Shown one piece after another: positions 9,439 to 22,754 of a DNA stretch of 64,000 nt; position 1 is the first letter of the stretch; the number at the start of each line of letters is the position of its first letter. This DNA is from Blastomyces gilchristii SLH14081 (Eukaryota; Ascomycota; Eurotiomycetes; Onygenales; Ajellomycetaceae): NCBI RefSeq assembly GCF_000003855.2, contig NW_003101670.1, positions 706,841-770,840 on the forward strand, written 5' to 3'. The notes beneath the pieces were generated by a model. That model was given only the letters and a program-made list of their open reading frames with translations, ran no database searches and was not told the origin of the DNA. The position numbers and the translations under genes were made by a program.

Positions 9439-11971
9439 TCAAAATAGTTGCTCTTGCCTCACTACATCTATCGAGGTACTCCCAGTTTGAGCCCTCTCCC
9501 GTTCGACATGCGACCACCAGTCCTTCCCCAGTTTATATCCCCGGTTCCAGGCCCCATCACAAGTCTCTCTAGCAGTCCAAAACGGCTGCCCCGGCCAAGC
9601 GCTAGAGCCGACACTGAACCCAGTGGCAGCTTGGGAGTTACCCATCTGCATCGTTGGAGACATGGGTGCTGGTGTACGCGGAGATAATGGTTGACTCGAT
9701 CTATGATTAGAATTGCTGCTTCCGGCACTGCCGCCGCCGCCCCAGGAGCCGAATAGAGATGAAGATGGGGAAGAAACAGTTGCCGTGTCATCATTCATGC
9801 TCGAGCCGGTGTTTCTTCTGTCGATAAGTAAAGGCGACGATGATGCTACTGCACCAGCTCCTACCGCTGCTAAGTATGCTAGGGTTTGATTTGAGGAGAG
9901 GAAATGGCGCCAGCTAATTAGACCGCCTTCGGCGTCTGAGCCGGGGATGTCGGGGGTCAGGGCAAAGCGGGGGGGTGCACCCGCACCTGTACCAGATGAT
10001 GTGCAGACTCGACCCACGCGCAATGGAAGAGTAAATTCATGCACCGTGATACCACGTGGATCTCGTCTAGGTGGAGGAACAACCCCTTTTTTTTCCAACG
10101 GGCCTAATATGTCATATCTATCATCCGGACCTGGTTCGGGGGTCGGGTCGGAGAATGCGAGTAGGTCTGGTAGCTTGAGCGCTCCGGAGTGGTCACTAAC
10201 AACAATCTTGATGCCCGTTTCACTGCTTTTAGCAGCCATATCGATGAGTGTTTGGCCACGTATGCGCGCTGACGTCAAGTTGTTTCCACTTGGAAGTGCT
10301 AAGGGCCGCTTCGGAATTGGACCATGCGAGCTTCGGGGAAGGGAATAGCGGTCTGCAGGCACCATGATCTGGCCGTTTCGCGTAGGCCGACAAACGGCCT
10401 GCAATGCCCCAAGGGGATCCATGTCATGAGGTGCACGGAGAGATTTCAGACATGGAAACCCCGAATTCAAGATACTCTGGGCCAGATGAGAGTTGGCTGT
10501 GTTGAACTTGCTGAGTGACGAGAGGCGCGGGAAGGATTGGAAATCGGTTAGAGAACCATTCGTATCTGGACATGGAACGTCCCAATGGAGATGCTTTAAG
10601 ACTGGTGAAGCGAGTAATGGTTGGAATACCATCCCTCCATCAGAGAACGTCGGTGCAGTCTTGGTCTGGAAGATGCTGAAGCGTTCCAGTCTGCTCAAGG
10701 ACGCAAAGATCTTAGAAATGATCAGGAGAGACCTGATATTTAGTTCTATTAACGCCAATGATTCTAGGGCGCGGGCCTCTGGGCGAGTTGCATAATGCGC
10801 TAGTCCATTTTCCGTCAATCCTGGTAGATTCTCAAGACGGAGGGATGTCAACGGAGGCAAAAATAATAATGTACGGTTGGTAAAATCATCTGCAGGGAAA
10901 CCACAAACTGTCAGGTGACGAAGGGATGGCAGGAAGTTGAACATGCGTAAGAATACGCCATGTCCCAGCATACCACTTCCATCCAAAGAATGTACCATGA
11001 GTGTCTCGAGATTGGACCACGAAGCGTGGTAGTTGAGGAACTGGAAGACTTGTCCATTATCTAAAAGTTCGGAAGACTGGTTTTTTAACCGCTCGCCGAT
11101 TTCAGGGTTCTCCGCAATGATCCACGCGTGTTCCTTAAGCTTCTTCCGCGTTGAAAGAGCATGCGTCAAGCGATCAAACTCGTGATTATAGGGCAGCGAA
11201 AGGCCAACCAAGCGTTCCAAGTTCGGGCACACCATCACTACTGATGCCACAAGGTCGCGATATTCCTGCGCGGTAATGCTTTGTTTGCTATTTCCACCCG
11301 TTGCCGTCTCCAGATCCGGTACCCTAAGTTCAAACACTGCATTGGCCAGCAATTTTCTTGATCTCAGCGATCGTCGCAACAGCCTTAATCTACTTCCTCT
11401 TTTCCATTTGTATTTCTTGAGTTGGGCCGGCGAATCGTTGCCTTGGATATATATTTTGTTATATCTAAAACGATTTAGTAATTGTCGATCCGTTATATGC
11501 TGGACCGTCTTACAGTTTACCCCTCACAGCTTTTTCCCAAGCTCTGCTAGTCAATGCTAGAGAATATAAATCTCGCATGTAACACGTTATACACCCCTCG
11601 TTATTGGGAGCCATGTGAGAATATTGCAGATGTGAGATGATACAGTCATAGACTTCCTGCGGCAACGGCCTTGAGAATGGTAGTTGTTCTTTGGAGCCTG
11701 CATTAGCGGGCTTGAACGAGCGGAAAATGAAGCTCCCAGAAGGGGCAGCGGCGGTAGGAGAGTATATTCTTGGAGTGTTCGTATTGGGATAATTATTATT
11801 TCGCGCATATTGCATCGAGGGAGCTCTGGGAGAATGGCTCCTGGGATGCACAGGGGTAGGAAAAGCGGGCGATGCCTGACGGCCGGGGACCACGCCTCGA
11901 TATGGATCACCATTGTAGGCTATTGCCGTGGAAGCGGATGGTCTACTCGTAACGGCGTTCATTGCGTTCAT
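9439..11971 (-). CDS. F-box / leucine-rich-repeat-like protein
   Basis: Predicted 827 residues in two exons on the minus strand: 11971-11514 and 11464-9439, with a 49-base intron (GTAAGA...TTTTAG). After a disordered, Ser/Pro/Asn-rich N-terminus, an F-box-like segment starts near residue 102 (LPQEVYDCIISHL) and runs to about 160 (LYSLALTSRAWEKAVRGKLY), with an insertion between its helices. The middle of the protein has Leu-rich repeats with the spacing LxxLxVxxF and LTSLRLENLPGL. The C-terminal quarter is Gly/Ser/Pro-rich and ends in a conserved-looking stretch with WNRGYKLGKDWWSHVERE. F-box proteins recruit substrates to SCF ubiquitin ligases through Skp1; no substrate can be read from sequence. 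The start at 11971 is the first ATG of the open exon (MNAMNA), and the second at codon 4 is an alternative. Confidence 0.8.
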
Positions 11972-14026
11972 TCAACACCACGGAAAGGGAGGAGATGGAG
12001 CGATGACGAAGCGATTGGGGAGGCATCAAAGGAAGTAGATTGTTTACTGATCACTGGAAACATAAACAATCAGGAGAGAAACAAACGCTTGCCCGCCAGA
12101 ATTGACACGAGCTAACAGTGTAGACTCTAAAGAGGAGCAACAGCTCTAGTTTCGGTTTCTGGTGACGAGCGCTGTACGAATCTGACAAGCCTTGACGATC
12201 AACCCCACAAAACGGACGATCTTTTAAGTGAAATTCTTTCTACCATTCTCAAATAATTATATTGTTTAGCAAGCAACCAAAGGAATCCGAAATAGTTATA
12301 AGGAAATAGAAATAGTTAGGAAAAAAATATCTTCAGCAGTGAACAGCAAACTGACTTGTGGCACCCTCATTCGATCGTCCGCGTGCCCATCGATCGTTTC
12401 TGTACCAGCCGGCGAATTTATTTGGACAGGCTCGCGATAGGCCACTGCAGGGCCAAGGAAGAAATAGCTTCTCATTAGCGCTTTGGCTGCACTTTGGTCG
12501 CGAAGTTAAAAGAGCCACCAGCCACTGATAGCCAGTGGGATCGAAAGAGGGAAAAGGGGTTAACGACAGGATGTTGACCGTGGCCCGTGGCTGAGCTTGC
12601 CATGATGCCATCAACGCTCACATCGACGCGGGTTTTGATTCCCCATCAAGCGTCACGGTTTGATGTACGGAGTAGTGCATAGCTGCTACTTCATTTCCCT
12701 CTTTTTGGGCGTTTTTCCTTCTCAGCTCCTTTTGTGTTTGGGCAGAGCCCCAGAGCGTCCAAAGCTGGTGCGAGTCTGTTAAGTCTGAAGCTTTGGTTGG
12801 AAGTCTGATCGGGGAGGAGAGGCTTAACCGTGGCTCCGATCTAGGACATATCGGGACTAGTTTACTTACGACTCGGGACTTGGTCGGATCAGGATTAGCG
12901 TTAAATTCTGCTGACTAACAAGCCTTTTCCCCTGAACCACATTGCGGTTGCGCCGTGAAAGAAGTAGAAGTGAGGACAGAGAGAATTAAATATATAATAA
13001 TGGTTCATGCTGATCCATTCAGCTTGGTATCCGCCAATATCTCGCCTGGCCCGTGAATTGCATGCGTTTCTTGCGCGAACGATCCAATAATATCGAATTG
13101 GTCCTCCGTTGCTTGATTGATCCTTCGGGGTTTCTGCTGAAAGCCCCTCATACATGTACTCAGTAGTACATGGGAATAACGGCCGCGTATCTGAGTTTCG
13201 AGTCATCCGTATCGTGCATTACGAGCCGCTATTGAGGTTATAAACTCCTCGTCTCCTGTGGCTTAACCACCCTATGCCGTCTTTCTCTACTGTCTTCCGC
13301 TAGATTTCACCGGCCTCCGAATCTGTTGCTAGACCTCGTGTACTCCGTATGGTGTCATGTCATCATTATTGTTGTTAATGATTGCATATTTTCCTGCAGA
13401 AAGATCCCAGGGTTGTCAGGCCCTGACGTTATTGGATATAGCCGCCGTCCCCTCCACGTTGCTCGTACTTTGGGCAGGGGCGGCATGCGCTTGGTATCCT
13501 ACTGCGGCGACAGTGAGATGATGCTCAAGTAGCCGGGGTGACGCATTGCATCCTGCGTGGCAGCTCCCCTATGCAGACTTAGGTCCAGCGAAGATGGCAG
13601 GGCCTTGAAACCTCGAAGTCGTCCTCAGCGACCTTCCATTTTTCTTTAACACAATGCGGCTGCTACGCAATTAGCCCCGCTTCAGACACGGGAGAAGATT
13701 TCCTTCAGCCTTGGGAGGCAATCTCCTGCTGATCAGAGCCTATGGTGGAATTTTGCACGACGGCATGTTTATTCTCCGAGGAGGCTATTCCCTTCGTACG
13801 CGCGCTCGACCGTTTACTTCACAAGAAATAGGAATAGCGTCTACATCTCCGTAGACTTGAGAATTGAAGGAGGAGCTGCGTCCATATCTAGGAAGGGACT
13901 CAGTGGTGGCAAGTCGTGCACCTCGAATCTACAGATATCAGCACTTCAAGTCGCAAACCGATAAATACACTCGATATTTACATTTTAATTGTTAGTTCGC
14001 TAGAGTGGGAGATCTTGAGCGATGAT
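11972..14026. other. Long intergenic region without a supported gene
   Basis: Composition is normal, but I found no open frame over about 100 codons with conserved features and no convincing spliced product. The first 300 bases would be the promoter and leader of the F-box gene. Short inverted repeats around TGTACT/AGTACA occur near 13155-13170. A spliced gene of unfamiliar sequence cannot be excluded. Confidence 0.4.
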
Positions 14027-14112
14027 GGTCCCGTAGTGTAGTGGTTATCACGGTGGATTTTGATGCTCTTCTCGATTTTCCACTGACCCCGGTTCGAATC
14101 CGGGCGGGACCT
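14027..14112 (+). tRNA. tRNA-Gln (anticodon TTG) with 14-nt intron
   Basis: The 5' acceptor strand GGTCCCG pairs with the 3' strand CGGGACC, followed by discriminator T. The D-arm reads GTGTAGTGGTTATCAC and the T-arm CCCGG-TTCGAAT-CCGGG. The anticodon stem GTGGA/TCCAC holds the loop TTTTGA...T with anticodon TTG. The extra 14 bases (TGCTCTTCTCGATT) lie one base 3' of the anticodon, the standard site of nuclear tRNA introns. The box B sequence GGTTCGAATCC is perfect. It should be transcribed by RNA polymerase III; a T-run (TTTCTTTTTTTTTTT) follows at about 14140. Confidence 0.93.
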
Positions 14113-16486
14113 AATATAAATAAACATAAACATGGTTTTCTTTCTTTTTTTTTTTGACCTTCCTCTCCCACGACCACTGCGGCTAAAAGAGTTTCCTGCT
14201 GCGTAGCTTTGGTGTGAGTTAACTATTCCAAAAGCACCGAATGGCTGATGGCTTGCCCCACTAGGTAGGTAGCAACATGTCAACATGTGATGATAACAAA
14301 AATAATATGACATGTATATTACAAGCACAATACCTTGGAGCCTCCGTATAGAAACCCTGGGGAAGTGCCTAGGTAACTTGACTCTCCGAAAATTCCCGCA
14401 GGAGTCAGGACACATGGATCGATCCTACATAAGTTACGAACAAAAACTTTATTATTTTTGACTCCTGCCTCCGTTTTAAACAACCGTCATCATCTATGAC
14501 ACCGTCTATGCACAATGATCCTAGGCACCTCCATGCTACCATCCGCAGGGGAAAAGGGAAGTGAAGGGAAAGCTTGGGCGCATCGGTGTCGCACCACTAA
14601 ACACTGCGTAACGGTGGAACTGCGTAACTGCGCCGGGGTTGGAAGAGGGGCTGTTTTTGATAGAACGAGATCGAGCGTGCTAGTTATGTACTGTACATGT
14701 ACAGTACATACGATGAGTGCTCTGTCGGATTTGGCGGTGATGGCTAGCTAGTTACATAGATACGGGGCGGAGGGGCAGTGTGCACTATTTACTAGAAAAA
14801 CCCTCACGAGTTCCAATTCGTGAGTAAAGTAAATAATAATGACTGAATTTTGCGTGGATTTTTAATGGAGAATATTACTGGGTGTTGTTACGTGACAAGA
14901 AATATATGCATAAGTTATGTCATTAGTTAACGAAATACTACTCTGTACAGGCACACAGAATGAAGTTTAATCAAGGGGACATTGAGAGGTTTTTTTCTTT
15001 CTTTCCTTTCCTTTTTGGACACGATACTCGCACTCCTCGCAGCGAAGCTTTCGACGTCTTCTCCAATCAAAGAATACTATTACTTCGTGCTTATTTCTTC
15101 ACTACACCAAGGCCAGAAATCCTGATACAGAGGATATACTGTGGAGAGAGCCAAAAGAGGGGAGAAAGCTGAGGGGGATTCGGACATACTAATATTGGAC
15201 GACTTTTCTGTCCCCGCCTGCGTCTCCGTGTTGGCTAGGGATTGGAGCAATAATCATGAACAGAAAGGCGTGCTATGAAAAACATGTAAGTAGAGAACTA
15301 AAATTTGGGTGAATCAAGATGAAGGGGTTGAAGGGGGAATTGATATACCGATGCCACATTCTCGTGGGATATCAAAACCCATGAATCCTCACAACGTTCC
15401 GTTATGTCACTCGAAAAAATTGAAGAGAGGAGAAAAATGCTTTTTTTTTGACAGTATAACTAGAGGATATAGATAAAATCCCGCTAGAGGATATCGTGAA
15501 ATGATATGATAAATCCTAAGAAGGAATGAGAAGAGAAGAAAGGGGAGGAGGAAGAGAGAGAGCGAGAACACAGGATAAAATATGAATATGTGATGCCAAT
15601 ATGTTCTTTTTATGACCCATAATATGCAAGTAGAGAAATATAAATAAAAATAAAGAGTAGGATTGGATTGAGGATTGAATGAAAAGGAGACTAAAAAATA
15701 TAGAGCGAAAAAAACGCGCAGATTCAAGGAGGAAGGAAGGTTTTGAGCAAAAAATAGAAAAAATGGAAAGTGATATCGTTTAAGTAGTAAAAACAATAGA
15801 AGGAAAGGGGGGAAATAAGGAGCATAGGAGGGCGGGGAGGTAAGATATATAGTGAGCAAGACAAGGGGGAAAGGTTTTCCCCCCTCCTTTTCTCCCGCAC
15901 AACGGAAATTGATGTATCGATCGAATGATGTAACGCGATGCGAATAAACAGAAACTGAGGAATATGTTCCCTCGAAACAAAAGAGTAAAAGAGAAGGAGT
16001 ATAACACATAGAAAAAAAAAGGAAAGAAAAATTGAGACGTAGATGATAGCTAAACGCAACGGGCAGGCGGCACGTCGTCGACTAGGCAGGTGTGTGTATA
16101 CGCGTTTGAGATCTTTTTTCGTTTCAGGGTTCATCCAGTAAACAAGAGAATAAATAATCGCATTTGCAAAAAGGCAACAAGCAACACCTCACCCCGCATG
16201 CAATCCGTTAACATGATAAAAGATAATTTTTTTTTTTAAAAAAAAGAAGTTAAAAAGGGCTAAGATAACGGGAGGAAAACATGCTCTCTTTGATTTTTCG
16301 TTCTTTGTTCTTTCTTTGTTCTTTCTTTCTCTTTCTTTAAATTAAAGGGATAAGAAACGGAGGGAAATGAAAGTTGTCCTGATGATGTACAGAGACAGAG
16401 ACAGGTAAGGTAGTATGTGCATTGAAAAAAAAAAAGAATCTCATTCATTATTAATTCTTCTTTGCGTTTCCCTTTCGTCAAGAGGT
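14113..16486. other. Intergenic, low-complexity purine-rich region
   Basis: No gene is supported. Positions 15400-16080 are purine-rich on the plus strand, and the complementary pyrimidine strand gives long spurious frames of Phe, Leu and Ser. The 3' end of this stretch is probably the 3' untranslated region of the Sch9 gene. A 26-bp perfect palindrome is listed separately. Confidence 0.45.
14685..14710. repeat. Perfect 26-bp palindrome
   Basis: The segment has the half-site TATGTACTGTACA followed directly by its reverse complement, with no spacer. It could extrude as a hairpin or bind a dimeric protein. No gene starts nearby, so a regulatory role is not supported. Confidence 0.75.
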
Positions 16487-19402
16487 TCACATATCAAAGT
16501 GGTAGTCATCATCGCCGAAAATACCGCCTTCAGAGTGTTCGCTGGTTTTTACGATCCCGCTCATTCGATGATCCCTTCCGCTCGCGGGGGGGTGCGCTTG
16601 TTTTACCCAGGTATCATCTGGCTTTGTGCCGTCCTCCATGTAAACATCCTTCATATGCTGGTCCATGGAGCGCTCATTGACAAAAGTAAAACCCCGGAAA
16701 TTGGCTTGCATGCCTGGCGATAAGGGTGTTGACGCTGGCATGGCGCCAGCGGCAAGTGCAGCAGCGCGCGCATTTAGGGAAGTGGCCTGGTCCAGTGCAG
16801 TTGTGAACTCTGGGTCGAAGTACGACGTATCCATCACTGACTTCAATTTTGGTTTGAATGGAGGAGCCACATTCTTTTTGGCCAAGGCGTCCCAATCGAC
16901 ATCATGGAAAAATGGATGGGCCATGAGCTCCTTCGCGTCGTCCGTAGCTCCTAGTCGGTGTTTTGGGTTTCGATTAAGTAGACCTTTCACGAAATTGCGT
17001 CCCTCAGTACTAAGAGCGTCACGAGGAAACCTCACTTTCCCGAAGGCGATGTTCTTATACATCTGCTGCGTATCCTCTGCGTAGAAGGGACTCCATCCAC
17101 AGCACATTTCGAAGACGAGTACACCCAAGGACCAGAAATCTACCATCTTCGTGTAACCTTGCTCATCCAGGAGAACTTCAGGAGCAAGATACTCCGTTGT
17201 GCCACAAAACGTATTCGTTGTTTGATTTTTTGTCAAGTTTGCCTTGGATAGCCCAAAGTCACAAAGCGCAATGTGACCATTTGCATCAAGTAGGATGTTC
17301 TCGGGCTTGAGATCCCGATAAACGATGTCATGTTCGTGTAGATGTTGCAATGCCAATATCAACTCTGCAATGTAAAACTTCGCCCTAGCTTCTTGGAACC
17401 TGCCCTCTTTTTGTAGATGCCAAAATAATTCCCCTCCCGACATATAGTCCGTGACAAGGTACAAATCAGTGGGCGTTTGGAAAGAGAATTTGAGACCCAC
17501 GATAAACGGAGAATTCGTCATGGCCGTTCGAACCAAGATATTCCTTTCACCAAGCGTGTGGGCGACTTCCTTCTTCTGAATGATCACCTTTTTGGAAAGG
17601 ACCTTCATTGCGTAGATTCGTTGGGTGTCCTTTTTCCTCACTTGGTATACTTGCCCAAACGTCCCTTTCCCTATGAGTTTGAGGATTTGGAAATCATTTG
17701 GCCCAAACTGCTTCTTATCCGTTTTCTGAAAACTCATTTCCAAGTGTATTTCCCCAGACACATGGCCGTCACCCCGACCACGAGCCACCAGAGGATACCA
17801 ACCCTCTATAGACTGATTATCTTCCTTGAAACTGGCGCTCAACTTTACATGACCTAGAAATGCTTCATGATTCGATCTGTCATAAACCGAAACCTCAATT
17901 TCCGATTCGTCTCCAAGGACATCACTAGAAATTAATCAGCAATTTGGACGCATTTATTGGTGTTGCCGGGGTTTTCATTTTTCATTTTTCATTTTTCATT
18001 TTTTTTCTTTTTTTTTTTCAGAAAAAATAATGTTAGAAAGAGGAGCAGGAACAAAACGCACAAAACGGCTTCATGGTTCCACTGAGGATCCGTTACCACA
18101 CCTGCCTCTTTACGATCATGATTATCCAACATACTGTTATTACTGCTCTGTCGACTTTTCATTGGGATTGCCATTGGGCGCCCGGAATCACTGTTTGACC
18201 GTTGGATTGGTACAGAGGATAGCGAATCCTCCCCTCCCTTCGTAGTCCCAGCGTCATCCCCCTCCTCCGCCTGAGCGCCCTTGGAAATGCACTCATTCAA
18301 TTCGAAGACGCACACAACGTAAGGGTCGTAACTTGGTCGTAAACCCCTTCCCTCGGATATTTTGACAGATAATTTCCCTTTTAGCGACCCTACCGGAATA
18401 CCTTGAGCTTCCGTTATGCCAGTAGAACGAGACGATGACTGCTGAGGTGTTCGCTTGCTCGACTTTGTTGATTCAGGATGCTCATGCGCAGGGGAACTAG
18501 AGGATTTATCTAGTTGAGGAGTTTCATTTGTTGACATGGCCCGCGGAGTTAAAGGTGGCGTATTCTTTTGCGGTTGATTGGTAGTCAGCTTTGCCAGTTC
18601 CTCAGAAGAATTGGAAAGCGGGCAAGAGTGAGTGGAAGGTGATAAGGTAGGGCAAGTAGGTAAAGATGGGTTAGAAAAGTGAGATGCAAGGACAGGATCC
18701 TTTGAGAGACAGCTAGAAACAGGTTCTGATGTATGCCGTCCAATCTTTAAGGAATTCTGCGAAAGCAGGTTCTTTATTGCGCGGCGGATAGACCCCATTC
18801 CGCTCTCAACCCCAGGTGCGCCATTTTCTACCTCCTCTGCTTCCTTTTGCACAATCGAACAGGAACAGGATAAGGGAGGAGTGGGTAACGAGTTGATGTC
18901 CGAAGGTGCCTCCTCTTTTCCTCGCTGTTCTGATTCTTTTTCAGATTGGGATGGAACGGGATCAGAAGACTGATCTCGCTCCAGCATTACAATGGAGCCA
19001 GACATCGAGGCATTATCAGAGGAAGCCTTCGTCTCCACATCAACTTGAGGATGTACAAGAGAATCGTATTCTTGAGTATAATCGGAACCACGAACCTGAA
19101 AATAGCTGGGTATTATGCTCGGGAAGCGCTTGTCGGTAAACTCTGGTTGCGGTGTAGCAGAGCTACCATCGGGAGGGGTTACAGAACCTATATCGTCATC
19201 GTTTTCTCTGCTAAATATCAGCCACAAGAGCCCAAAATAGGTTGGACGAACGTCGTGGAGGGGATGGATATGTTGTGGGGAGCCTCTTGAGCCCGGGCCA
19301 AAGGGTGATAGCAAGGTTGTAAAGGACGGAGTTTCAAGATGGGAGAGATGCGATCCCAAAAGAAGAGCCAGAGCTAGCCCGCGGGCATTGGAGCCAAGTG
19401 TT

Positions 19403-19433
<31 letters not shown>

Positions 19434-19479
19434 GTTTATCTTCCAAGACTTCGATACCCAGCGAGGAATCACTCATCAC
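16487..19479 (-). CDS. SCH9: Sch9-type AGC protein kinase with N-terminal C2 domain
   Basis: Minus strand, exons 19479-18062 and 17924-16487 (donor GTGCGT, acceptor TTCTAG), up to 951 residues. Counting from 19479, a Ser/Thr/Pro-rich N-terminus leads to a C2-like domain near residues 359-515 (GKLSVKI...YDPYVVCVF...GWYPL). The kinase domain at about 551-811 has GKGTFGQVYQ, the lysine in YAMKVL, YRDLKPEN, DFG and an activation loop TNTFCGTTEYLAPE. The tail has a turn-motif-like TPLSPG and the hydrophobic motif FRGFTF, the sites phosphorylated by TORC1 and related kinases in yeast Sch9. The yeast protein controls growth, ribosome synthesis, stress and lifespan downstream of nutrients. The start is uncertain: the first 90 residues include a Lys run coded by a poly-T tract, and an acceptor-like TTTAG lies at about 19213. 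Other starts, such as codon 159 (19005), are possible. Confidence 0.9.
17973..18020. repeat. Short ATTTTTC tandem repeat in the Sch9 intron
   Basis: Four copies of a 7-base unit (TTTTTCA) are followed by a T-run. The block lies in the single intron of the kinase gene. It is simple-sequence DNA with no further role apparent. Confidence 0.7.
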
Positions 19480-22400
19480 CTCCGCAAAAAAACACTAAGA
19501 CTTACAGCATGGCCTCCCGTAGTAAATCCGCATGGACCCGTTGTCCCGCCATGTTTCATTCAACAGGCTGACCCTCCTCCTAAAAGCAGTCACCTACAGC
19601 CGTAGTAGTACCCACTCAAAAAAGATAGATGTATGCGAAACAGAGGTCGATTGTAGGTTTGAGAGAGGCCTGGAATGCGCGCAGAAGGAGGCCTGCCTAG
19701 ATTCGAAGATAAGAGTTCGAAAATGTTAACTTTATGACCGCAAAAGTAAAAAGAAAAGAGAGACAAAAATGAACGAGTCGTAGTATATTTAACATGAAAA
19801 ACAAAACCAGAAATTGATTTAAAAACAATAAAGGGGAAAAATTGGAAAAATTGGAAAAATTGGAAGGGGAAAAAAAAATAGAAAATAAAAGAAGAAAAAA
19901 AATTCCTTGTCCCGGGAGCTAGCAAAGTTTGCGGAACAGACTCCGACCAGGAATTGTTAGGATGGAAATGGTTGGGGGCGGGCAGCGGTGAGGGCGTGGT
20001 GATTATGATTAGGATTTCAGGACAAGAGAAACAGAGAGAGAAACGTACTGTACTCACTGTACTCTGTGCCTAGGTACCGTTGTCCCAAAAGAACCTTCTT
20101 TTTACACGATGCTAGAGAGTCGATGATACCTTATTCAGCTACCCTATAGTATAACAAGAGACTAGATAGGGCAGAAGACCCTAGTATTGCAGAGGAGCTC
20201 TTGTTGTAGAAGGGTGCTGTTGTTCTTGTTCTTGTTGTTGTTGTGGTTGTTGTAGTGGCTGTTGCTGTCGTCTGGGAACAGTTGAGGGGGAACAAGAAAG
20301 CTTTCGGCTGAATAGAAGAGGCTATATGTCAAAAGTACGTAGTAGTTACAACTCGAGAGAACCGGACAGTTCAACAACATGTGGGCAGAGATCGGCGATA
20401 TCAGATCAGATCAGATCAGATCAGGGAGTCAGAGAGAATCCAGCGACAGAGGGAGCCATGTATGTATTTACATGTACATGTAGAGTAACTTTGGAGCTAA
20501 AAGCTTGGGCATGGGGAAGGGAGAGGAGGTACGGTACGGTACCGGGTAAAGAGGAGAACAGAAGAATGAAGACGAATAAAGAATGAAGACGAAGACGGGG
20601 AAGAGGATGAAGAAGGATGAAGAAGAAGAAGAAGAACAAGAAGAAGAAGAGGAGCCAAGACAAGACAGCAGCTGCATTCAAGTCTCCAAGAGCATCAACA
20701 CGGACATCCTGACCAAACCCCCAACCCAACGTTCTGTCTTGTCTTTTTTTATCTTTTATCTTTTACCACCAACAGCCGACTACTACGGGCTGGGTGAGGT
20801 TGACTGCGGAAGCAAAAAGAGGGGGAGGCGACAAACACCAGCCTCGTCCTGTTCCGCGTCTCGCCTCCTCCTCCTCCCCCTCCTCCTCGTCGTCGTCGTC
20901 CGCCGCCTCGTCCTCCGCTTCCTCGCCAGAGAGTGCTGTTCTCTGTCTCATCCGTCTTCCTTCTTTTTGTCTCTGTCACAGGCTTAGCACTGGCTAACCC
21001 ATTATTAGTTAACAAAGCCATATCATCCCATCCCATCCTGAGATCACATTTCGTGGCCACCTCTCCTAGGAATGAATCCCCATCAATTGCTGAGGAGCAG
21101 AGAGGTTGGTGCAGGGCAACACCAACAAACTTCGCACTATCACATCCACCAGTCTGGCTCGGCTGCGGAGTTTGGGATTAGTATTCGAGATACTATTCGT
21201 CTCATCGAGCGATTAGCTACCAGTCCACGGTTTAGCGGACCTACAGCCAGCAACTTGCAAGAAAAGGCCTTCCGATTCTTGCCTGCTTCCCCCGTCCAAT
21301 ATTAATCCTTATTGTGTTGTCCCCTTTCGCGGCGCCTTCCCTGCCTGGGCATTGCGCCGCTGGTTTATTGGATGTGTGATCATTAGGCCAACTGCCCTCA
21401 TTCTGTGACTGGACGCACCGTTTCAAAGCCCATATTTTCGCCTAAGACCAAATTCCAATTCTGCATGAAATAATCATCAGCTCCTTCTGTGCTCTGGACG
21501 GAGTAGTTGAGCAACAGATCAGAAATGTCTTATTCTCCGCCCCGCCACAACGCGCGCTGTCAGGGTTCAGCCGCCAGCCAGCTCGGCCTTCTGTACAAAT
21601 TATAGCAACGCCACCTCCAACCACTGCTTGTCTACGGATGTCGATGGTCCCTTTTTCAAAAAAAAAAAAAAAATAAAAAAAAAAATAAAAAAAATAATCG
21701 GGATTTTAAAGTCTCACTGCTCTAACAAGAAAGATTTCGATATACAGAGGATTTGCCACTGACTACAGATTTGGCTGCTGGAGCTCGATAAGTGGAGAAG
21801 CAGCTGCAATCGCTATCCTTGATTCCCAGGAGCACAGAACTTCAGGAAATGTATTGGGTGACGTATAGGCTCCCTAGCAGCTTCTTGGTGTTGAGCGGAG
21901 ATATGGCTTCCAGCCCTTCACAAATCACACAAATACTATGCATATGTTTCGCCGTACGCCAAATGCAAGTTTCGCGAGCTGCAATGTTCGGTCATGAGTA
22001 ATTAAAAATCCCCCAAATGTGGATTTGATACTGTTTCATTCGAGCATTAAAATTGAAGACCTCGGCTTGGATCATACAGTGAATCCGGCAGTTTTTTTTT
22101 TTTTTTTTTTCTTTTGTTCAACATTCCTGGACTTTGAAGGAGACTCAGTTCAATTAAATATCTCTGCAATGCAATGAACAGAGCAAAAAAGAGACGACAG
22201 CAGAAAAAATTAATGAGCATATGATATGATTCAGATTCTCCACGTCAAGGATTGAGGTTTATTTCTCTGGGTTAAAAGGTGTCTCAACCTCTGATGAAGC
22301 ATATATAATGTTGATGGTAGCTTGAATTCTCCTGTCTCTTGAGGTGGTCCATCTTGCTAACGAATCACGATAATATAACTGTGCTCTCGATTTTCCTAGC

Positions 22401-22754
22401 CATGCGGATAGCTCCAGCTTTCGTGCTTTGATGATGGCTGTGAGCTTGAAGTTGTGGACGATTTTGATTCTCCACGTTTAACGCCAAGGTAGGCAACCCC
22501 GCGCATGATTGGCCTTCAAACAACGAGAAAACATGGATCTTGTACCTGGCTCGCTGCCTAGATCATGACCAAGCAAGCTCCCCGCAGACACAGGCAACAC
22601 CACCATAATTCTACTTTCCGTATATTTATCGCGACGGACCTCCCAGTTTTAAAATTTCTAGACTTTCATTCGATATCGAATCAATCACTCATACTTCTCC
22701 ACAGTCTTTTTACAGTCAGATCGCTAGAAAATCCAACGCCGCCAAACAGATACC
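19480..22754. other. Divergent intergenic region between SCH9 and the DUF4246 gene
   Basis: This 3.3-kb stretch separates divergently transcribed genes and must hold both promoters. It is rich in simple sequence: five ATCAG units at about 20400-20425, a GAA/AAG-rich block at 20580-20655, and poly-A or poly-T runs at 21656-21697 and 22092-22110. Sch9-family genes often have long leaders, so part may be 5' untranslated. A 77-codon frame at 21072-21305 reads reasonably (SIRDTIRLIERLA) but lacks support as a gene. Confidence 0.45.

Noticed and set aside
15407..16134. Long overlapping minus-strand frames rich in Phe, Leu, Ser and Tyr
   Set aside because: They come from a purine-rich, low-complexity stretch; several frames are open at once, there is no conserved motif, and length is explained by composition.
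20583..21060. Overlapping Glu/Lys, Ser and Gly/Arg-rich frames
   Set aside because: Made by GAA, CCTCCT and TCGTCG repeats in the Sch9 upstream region; both strands are open for the same reason.
21072..21305. 77-codon frame upstream of the DUF4246 gene
   Set aside because: Reads as a plausible protein, but there is no recognisable family, no conserved neighbour evidence and no splice context.
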